DNA from: Methylococcaceae bacterium UBA1147
GTDB taxonomy: Bacteria > Pseudomonadota > Gammaproteobacteria > Methylococcales > UBA1147
DNA: 9,025 nucleotides
Assembly (NCBI GenBank): GCA_002311315.1
Contig: DBZZ01000080.1
Location: forward strand, 14,910 to 23,934
Direction of reading: 5' to 3'
The position numbers were made by a program, and so were the translations under genes. Positions 5,494-9,025 of this stretch are shown here, one piece after another (positions within the stretch are counted from its first letter, which is position 1; each line of letters begins with the position of its first letter). Under the pieces are notes generated by a model. That model had not been told where the DNA came from and made no database searches. It worked only from the letters and a program-made list of their open reading frames with translations.

Positions 5494-7410
5494 TCAATGC
5501 AACTCCGCAGGGCCTCCCAACGGAAACTCTGCCTTCACCTCCGAGTCCTTCTTTTCAGATCCTCCGTCGTTGGACGATGGCCTGTCATCCCAGTCCTTGG
5601 GTAGACGGGGCTCTTTTCCTGCCATGAGGTCATCAATCTGCAGGCGGTCAATCGTTTCGTACTTCATCAGTGCCTGCGCCATCGCATGGAGAATATCCAT
5701 CTTGTCCTGCAGGATCTGCTCTGCCCTTGCGTAATTCCTGTCAATCACTGAACGGATTTCCTCGTCGATCAGGTGGGCGGTTTCCTCGGAAACCGTCTTG
5801 TGCTGAGTCACTGACCGGCCAAGGAATACTTCTCCCTCGTCCTCGCTGTAGGCCAGTGGGCCCAGCCGGTCCGATAGTCCCCACTTGGTGACCATATTGC
5901 GAGCGATCTCTGTTGCCCGTTCGATATCGTTGGAAGCTCCGGTGGTCACCCTGTCGGTTCCGTAGATGATCTGCTCTGCCAGACGTCCACCGTAAAGACT
6001 GGAAATCTGGCTTTCCAATTTCCGTTTGCTGGCGCTGTACTGGTCCGTTTCAGGTAGGAACATGGTAACACCCAGCGTCCTTCCACGCGGAATAATGCTG
6101 ACCTTGTAAACCGGGTCATGGTCAGGAACAACCCGACCAACAATCGCGTGACCCGCTTCATGATAGGCGGTCATTTTCTTGTCCTCTTCGCTCATGACCA
6201 TAGTCCTGCGCTCGGCACCCATGATCATCTTGTCCTTGGCCTTTTCAAGATCTTCCATTGTCACCAGGCGCTTGTCCGTGCGAGCTGCTAACAGGGCTGC
6301 CTCGTTTACCAAATTGGCGAGATCCGCACCTGAAAAACCAGGAGTACCACGTGCGATATATTTGATCTCGACACTGTCATCCGTGGGAACCTTGATCATA
6401 TGAACCTTGAGAATCTGTTCGCGTCCACGGACATCCGGCAATCCCACGGAAACCTGCCGGTCAAATCGCCCAGGCCGCAGAAGAGCAGGATCCAGAACAT
6501 CAGGACGGTTGGTCGCAGCAATCACAATAACGCCTTCGTTGCCTTCAAACCCGTCCATTTCCACCAGTAATTGATTCAAGGTCTGTTCCCGTTCGTCGTG
6601 CCCGCCACCAAGCCCTGCGCCGCGATGCCGCCCTACGGCATCGATTTCGTCAATGAAGATGATGCAAGGGGCATGCGTCTTGGCCTGTTCGAACATGTCG
6701 CGTACCCTCGAGGCACCAACACCGACGAACATCTCGACGAAATCGGAACCGGAAATGGTAAAGAATGGCACCCCAGCCTCGCCAGCAATGGCTCTCGCAA
6801 GCAGGGTCTTGCCGGTTCCCGGCGGACCCACCATCAACGCTCCCTGTGGAATCTTTCCGCCCAGCTTCTGGAACTTGCCGGGATCTTTCAGGAAATCGAC
6901 CATTTCCGACACTTCTTCTTTGGCTTCCTCAACTCCTGCGACATCCGCAAAACTAACCTGCAGCTGGTCTGCCTCAAGCAACCTCGCCTTGCTTTTTCCG
7001 AATGACATCGGTCCACGACCACCCGCGCCACCCTGCATCTGACGCATGAAGAAAATCCAGACCGCAATCAGCAGCAACATCGGGAACCAGGAAATGAAAA
7101 TCTGCATCAGCACAGACTGTGATTCGGGTGCCTTGACCTTGATCTCGACTCCATTCTCTAGAAGGTCATCGACCAGGTGCGGATCATTAGGGCTATAACT
7201 GTGGAAGGCTTCGCCGGTCTGCATGCGACCCTTGATGATCGGACCGTTAATCACAACTTGCTGTACCTGTCCGGATTTTACGGCACTGACAAATTCGGAG
7301 TAGGACAGCGATGAATCGGCACCACTTCGTCCGCCGAAGTTGTCAAACACCGACATCAGAACAACTGCGATAATCATCCAGAGGATGATGTTTTTAACCA
7401 TTTCGTTCAA
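5494..7410 (-). CDS. ftsH: FtsH, ATP-dependent zinc metalloprotease
   Basis: FtsH is a hexameric inner-membrane AAA+ protease that degrades unassembled membrane proteins and regulators such as sigma32 and LpxC. The 638 residues show a membrane span (about 7-23), a periplasmic domain, a second span (about 103-122) ending in FFMRQMQGG, Walker A GPPGTGKT (195-202), pore loop FVG (228-230), Walker B IIFIDEID (250-257), the second region of homology (297-320), HEAGH zinc site (417-421) and third zinc ligand D495. I start at TTG 7410 because GGGAG lies 7 bases before it. An ATG three codons later (7401) gives MVKNIILW, like E. coli MAKNLILW, and restores E. coli residue numbers, but has no well-placed ribosome site. 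The tail from about 600 is hydrophilic and variable, as is usual. It is transcribed from its own promoter and perhaps also from rlmE. Confidence 0.98.
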   Translation of the reverse strand: MNEMVKNIILWMIIAVVLMSVFDNFGGRSGADSSLSYSEFVSAVKSGQVQQVVINGPIIKGRMQTGEAFHSYSPNDPHLVDDLLENGVEIKVKAPESQSVLMQIFISWFPMLLLIAVWIFFMRQMQGGAGGRGPMSFGKSKARLLEADQLQVSFADVAGVEEAKEEVSEMVDFLKDPGKFQKLGGKIPQGALMVGPPGTGKTLLARAIAGEAGVPFFTISGSDFVEMFVGVGASRVRDMFEQAKTHAPCIIFIDEIDAVGRHRGAGLGGGHDEREQTLNQLLVEMDGFEGNEGVIVIAATNRPDVLDPALLRPGRFDRQVSVGLPDVRGREQILKVHMIKVPTDDSVEIKYIARGTPGFSGADLANLVNEAALLAARTDKRLVTMEDLEKAKDKMIMGAERRTMVMSEEDKKMTAYHEAGHAIVGRVVPDHDPVYKVSIIPRGRTLGVTMFLPETDQYSASKRKLESQISSLYGGRLAEQIIYGTDRVTTGASNDIERATEIARNMVTKWGLSDRLGPLAYSEDEGEVFLGRSVTQHKTVSEETAHLIDEEIRSVIDRNYARAEQILQDKMDILHAMAQALMKYETIDRLQIDDLMAGKEPRLPKDWDDRPSSNDGGSEKKDSEVKAEFPLGGPAELH

Positions 7411-7598
7411 CGTGTTACTCCCACCCTTGACTGCGACGGATTTTTAAGGAATCGGTCCATTGTATCAGGATAAGTCTATGTTGTAAGTGATCCCGGGGCC
7501 CGGTAAGGCTAGCGCCAGAAGCCAATTTTTCGCGGAATTCTGGCATCGAGAGAAGGCATTTCGAGACACTGCTTTCCAGCCAATATGGTGACGCGGGC
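7411..7598. other. rlmE-ftsH intergenic region with inverted repeat
   Basis: The 188-bp gap holds the ftsH promoter (7459-7487) and ribosome site. It also holds an inverted repeat GCCAGAA (7514-7520) / TTCTGGC (7538-7544) with a 17-base loop and no T run, and a GC-rich CCCGGGGCCCGG stretch near 7492-7503 whose arms leave no room for a loop. No terminator for rlmE is visible, so read-through from rlmE into ftsH is possible, as in E. coli. Confidence 0.5.
7459..7487 (-). promoter_or_regulatory. Probable sigma70 promoter for ftsH (extended -10)
   Basis: On the minus strand CTTACA (7487-7482) lies 17 bases before TACAAT (7464-7459), and the -10 is preceded by TGA, forming the extended TGnTACAAT motif. 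The matches are 4/6 and 5/6. Transcription would start near 7452, about 40 bases before the TTG start of ftsH. This lets ftsH be expressed apart from rlmE. Confidence 0.6.
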
Positions 7599-8222
7599 CT
7601 AGTTTTTAAAGCCCTTAGCCAATAAATAAACTTCCCGACTTCTTGGGCGCGACGCCTGCGGTTTCCTGACCACCACCTTGGCGAACGCAGTCCGAACATT
7701 CCGGTAGTAATCATCAAAGCCGGCTCCCTGAAAAACCTTGACCAAAAAAGCACCGCCTGCCGCCAGGGAATGGTGTGCCATATCAAGCGCTAGTTCTGCA
7801 AGATACACTGATTTCGGCTGATCAACTGCGTCAATGCCACTCTGGTTCGGCGCCATATCGGACAGGATGAGATCGACCCTACGTTCGCCCAGCAAACCCT
7901 GCAGGTCTTCAAGTACCGCATCCTCCGTGAAATCACCCCGAATGAATTCCACTCCAGGCAACGGCTCGAAATCAAGAATGTCCAGTGCCAGAACCCTTCC
8001 CTTTTTACCAACCTTTTGACGGGTATACTGCGACCATCCGCCCGGAGCCGCTCCCAGGTCAACAACCCGGTAGCCTGGCTTGATCAGACCGTCCCGCTCA
8101 TCAATCTCCTTAAGTTTGTAGACCGCCCGGGAACGAAAATGATCAGCGCGGGCACGTTTCACATATTCGTCGGAAAAGTGTTCCTTCAGCCAGCGCTGAC
8201 TGGATTTGCTTCGAGCCACCAT
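7599..8222 (-). CDS. rlmE: RlmE (FtsJ/RrmJ), 23S rRNA 2'-O-methyltransferase
   Basis: RlmE uses S-adenosylmethionine to methylate the 2'-OH of U2552 (E. coli numbering) in the A loop of 23S rRNA, a late step in 50S assembly. The 207-residue protein is near the E. coli length of 209. It starts with the basic segment RWLKEHFSDEYVKRAR (10-25). The SAM-binding motif is VVDLGAAPGGWSQY (53-66). The catalytic K-D-K-E set is Lys36 (SRAVYKL), Asp122 (SDMAPN), Lys162 (VKVFQG) and Glu197 (SREVY). The ATG at 8222 follows GGAG by 4 bases. It diverges from yhbY and precedes ftsH, as in E. coli, where the pair is under heat-shock control. I found no convincing sigma32 promoter here. Confidence 0.98.
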   Translation of the reverse strand: MVARSKSSQRWLKEHFSDEYVKRARADHFRSRAVYKLKEIDERDGLIKPGYRVVDLGAAPGGWSQYTRQKVGKKGRVLALDILDFEPLPGVEFIRGDFTEDAVLEDLQGLLGERRVDLILSDMAPNQSGIDAVDQPKSVYLAELALDMAHHSLAAGGAFLVKVFQGAGFDDYYRNVRTAFAKVVVRKPQASRPRSREVYLLAKGFKN

Positions 8223-8256
8223 GGTTCTCCAGTCTCAGGAAAAAAGAATGGGATCA

Positions 8257-8289
8257 CCCCAAGTCATGTAAAATGCCAGATTTTTGGGG
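8257..8289. repeat. Inverted repeat in the rlmE-yhbY divergent region
   Basis: CCCCAA (8257-8262) and TTGGGG (8284-8289) are complementary across 21 bases. The right arm contains the only G-rich stretch before yhbY, so a hairpin could hide it. A TAAAAT at 8269-8274 might be a -10 box for yhbY, but no good -35 is placed before it. Six-base arms may be chance. Confidence 0.25.
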
Positions 8290-8304
8290 AAACCAAGATC
8301 AAAG

Positions 8305-8580
8305 ATGAGTCCGGCGGACAAAAAACGGCTGCGTGCCCAAGCCCATTCACTGAAGCCGGTGGTCATGGCCGGACAGTCAGGATTGACAGACAATGTCCAC
8401 CTGGCAATTGAGGAAGCCCTTGACCATCACGAACTGATCAAGGTCAGGCTCCGGTCACAAGGCCGCAGCACGAGAATGAGACAGGCCGAGGAAATAAGCA
8501 GCAAAACCGGCGCCAACCTCGTTCAACTCATCGGACAAATTGCGGTCATCTACCGGAAGAAGGATAAAAAAAAGAAATAA
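8305..8580 (+). CDS. yhbY: YhbY, CRM-domain RNA-binding ribosome assembly factor
   Basis: YhbY is a single-domain CRM protein that associates with pre-50S ribosomal subunits. The 91-residue protein (about 97 in E. coli) carries AHSLKPVVMAGQSGLT with the GxxG loop GQSG (23-26), then EEALDHHELIKVRL, matching the family closely. It ends in a lysine-rich tail (KKDKKKK). I chose ATG 8305 because MSPADKKRLRAQAH lines up with the E. coli start. An in-frame TTG at 8284 would add seven residues but lies in one arm of a possible hairpin. The ribosome site is weak for either start. It is divergent from rlmE and convergent with greA at 3 bp, the same arrangement as in E. coli. Its pairing with rlmE and greA fits a role in ribosome biogenesis. 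Confidence 0.95.
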   Translation: MSPADKKRLRAQAHSLKPVVMAGQSGLTDNVHLAIEEALDHHELIKVRLRSQGRSTRMRQAEEISSKTGANLVQLIGQIAVIYRKKDKKKK

Positions 8581-8583
8581 TCC

Positions 8584-9025
8584 CTACTTGTAGTCCACGC
8601 TCAGGATCTCGTATTCCTTGACCCCGCCCGGGGCGGTAAAGGAAATCACATCTTCTTCTTCTTTTCCGATCAGTGCCCGCGCAATGGGCGAGCTAATGGA
8701 AATCCTGCCGGCCTTGATATCTGCTTCGTCCTCACCGACAATCTGATAGCTCACCACATTCTCCGTTTTCAGGTCTTCCAACTCCACGGTTGCACCGAAG
8801 ACCACCTTACCGTCGGCATCCAGCTGGGTTACATCGATGACCTGGGAATTGGACAGTTTGCCTTCGATTTCCGCAATACGTCCTTCGGCGAAACTCTGTT
8901 GCTCACGGGCAGCATGATATTCCGCATTTTCCTTCAAGTCACCATGCGCTCTAGCCTCCGCAATCGCGGCAATAATCCTCGGCCGTACCACGGTTTTCAG
9001 TTCATTCAGCTCCTTGCGCAGCTTT
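8584..9025 (-). CDS. greA: GreA transcription elongation factor, N-terminus cut by window edge
   Basis: GreA enters the secondary channel of backtracked RNA polymerase and stimulates cleavage of the 3' RNA end, rescuing stalled complexes. The 146 visible residues start at KLRKELNELK, which matches E. coli GreA from about residue 14, so about 13 residues lie outside the window. A GTG at 8991 is internal, not the start. The coiled coil carries the conserved tip GDLKENAEYHAAREQQ with the acidic Asp and Glu that hold the catalytic magnesium. The FKBP-like C-terminal domain shows VFGATVELEDL, SYQIVGEDEAD, ISSPIARALIGKEEEDV and a final PGGVKEYEILSVDYK. The stop codon lies 3 bp from that of yhbY on the other strand, leaving no space for a terminator between them. 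Confidence 0.98.
   Translation of the reverse strand, partial: KLRKELNELKTVVRPRIIAAIAEARAHGDLKENAEYHAAREQQSFAEGRIAEIEGKLSNSQVIDVTQLDADGKVVFGATVELEDLKTENVVSYQIVGEDEADIKAGRISISSPIARALIGKEEEDVISFTAPGGVKEYEILSVDYK

Noticed and set aside
7490..7506. GC-rich CCCGGGGCCCGG as a terminator after rlmE
   Set aside because: The complementary arms leave only one or two bases for a loop and no T run follows on the minus strand.
7415..7786. 123-codon minus-strand ORF overlapping the 3' end of rlmE and the gap before ftsH
   Set aside because: Half of it is a shifted-frame reading of rlmE, and it covers the ftsH promoter and ribosome site. The product is rich in Trp and Arg with no family resemblance.
8223..8304. 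Possible rlmE promoter TTTACA with CATTCT on the minus strand, or a sigma32-like CCCAT box
   Set aside because: The -10 matches only 3/6 at 16-base spacing, and no sigma32 -35 box lies at a suitable distance from the CCCAT stretch. Heat-shock control is expected from E. coli but not shown here.
8584..8991. GTG at 8991 as the greA start
   Set aside because: The frame continues to the window edge with KLRKELNELKTV, which matches the GreA N-terminal coiled coil, so the gene is simply cut off.

Overview
The window is a housekeeping block typical of a gammaproteobacterium. The evidence is the gene order greA / yhbY / rlmE-ftsH / glmM-tpiA-secG-tRNA-Leu(GAG), the tRNA gene with its CCA end encoded, and proteins close to those of Escherichia coli and Pseudomonas; FtsH and TpiA even keep the E. 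coli catalytic residue numbers. I cannot name a genus. Two genes are cut by the window edges: an RND efflux permease at the left and greA at the right.

Layout from left to right. Positions 1-2382 (+) hold the C-terminal three quarters of an RND-type inner-membrane efflux permease. A perfect 34-bp inverted repeat with A and T tails (2423-2456) follows and can end transcription from both sides. On the minus strand, read right to left, lie glmM (cell-wall amino-sugar synthesis), tpiA (glycolysis), secG (Sec translocon) and tRNA-Leu(GAG), with 90, 15 and 26 bp between them. A 276-bp gap (5218-5493) separates glmM from ftsH. It holds a rho-independent terminator for ftsH, some inverted repeats and perhaps a relic of folP. 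ftsH (membrane AAA+ protease) and rlmE (23S rRNA 2'-O-methyltransferase) are also on the minus strand, and ftsH has its own good sigma70-type promoter. yhbY (+), an RNA-binding ribosome-assembly factor, diverges from rlmE and meets greA (-) head-on with only 3 bp between the stop codons.

Most of the block serves core growth: rRNA modification and ribosome assembly (rlmE, yhbY), transcript rescue (greA), membrane protein quality control and export (ftsH, secG), and central and envelope metabolism (tpiA, glmM). The departures from the usual order are the interesting part. folP is missing from between ftsH and glmM. The rimP-nusA-infB genes that often follow this tRNA-Leu are replaced by a convergent efflux gene. 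SecG carries a long, very acidic tail. tpiA has no visible Shine-Dalgarno sequence but is preceded by an in-frame 13-codon ORF that stops one codon before its ATG. I see no CRISPR array, insertion sequence, prophage or clearly new multi-gene system.
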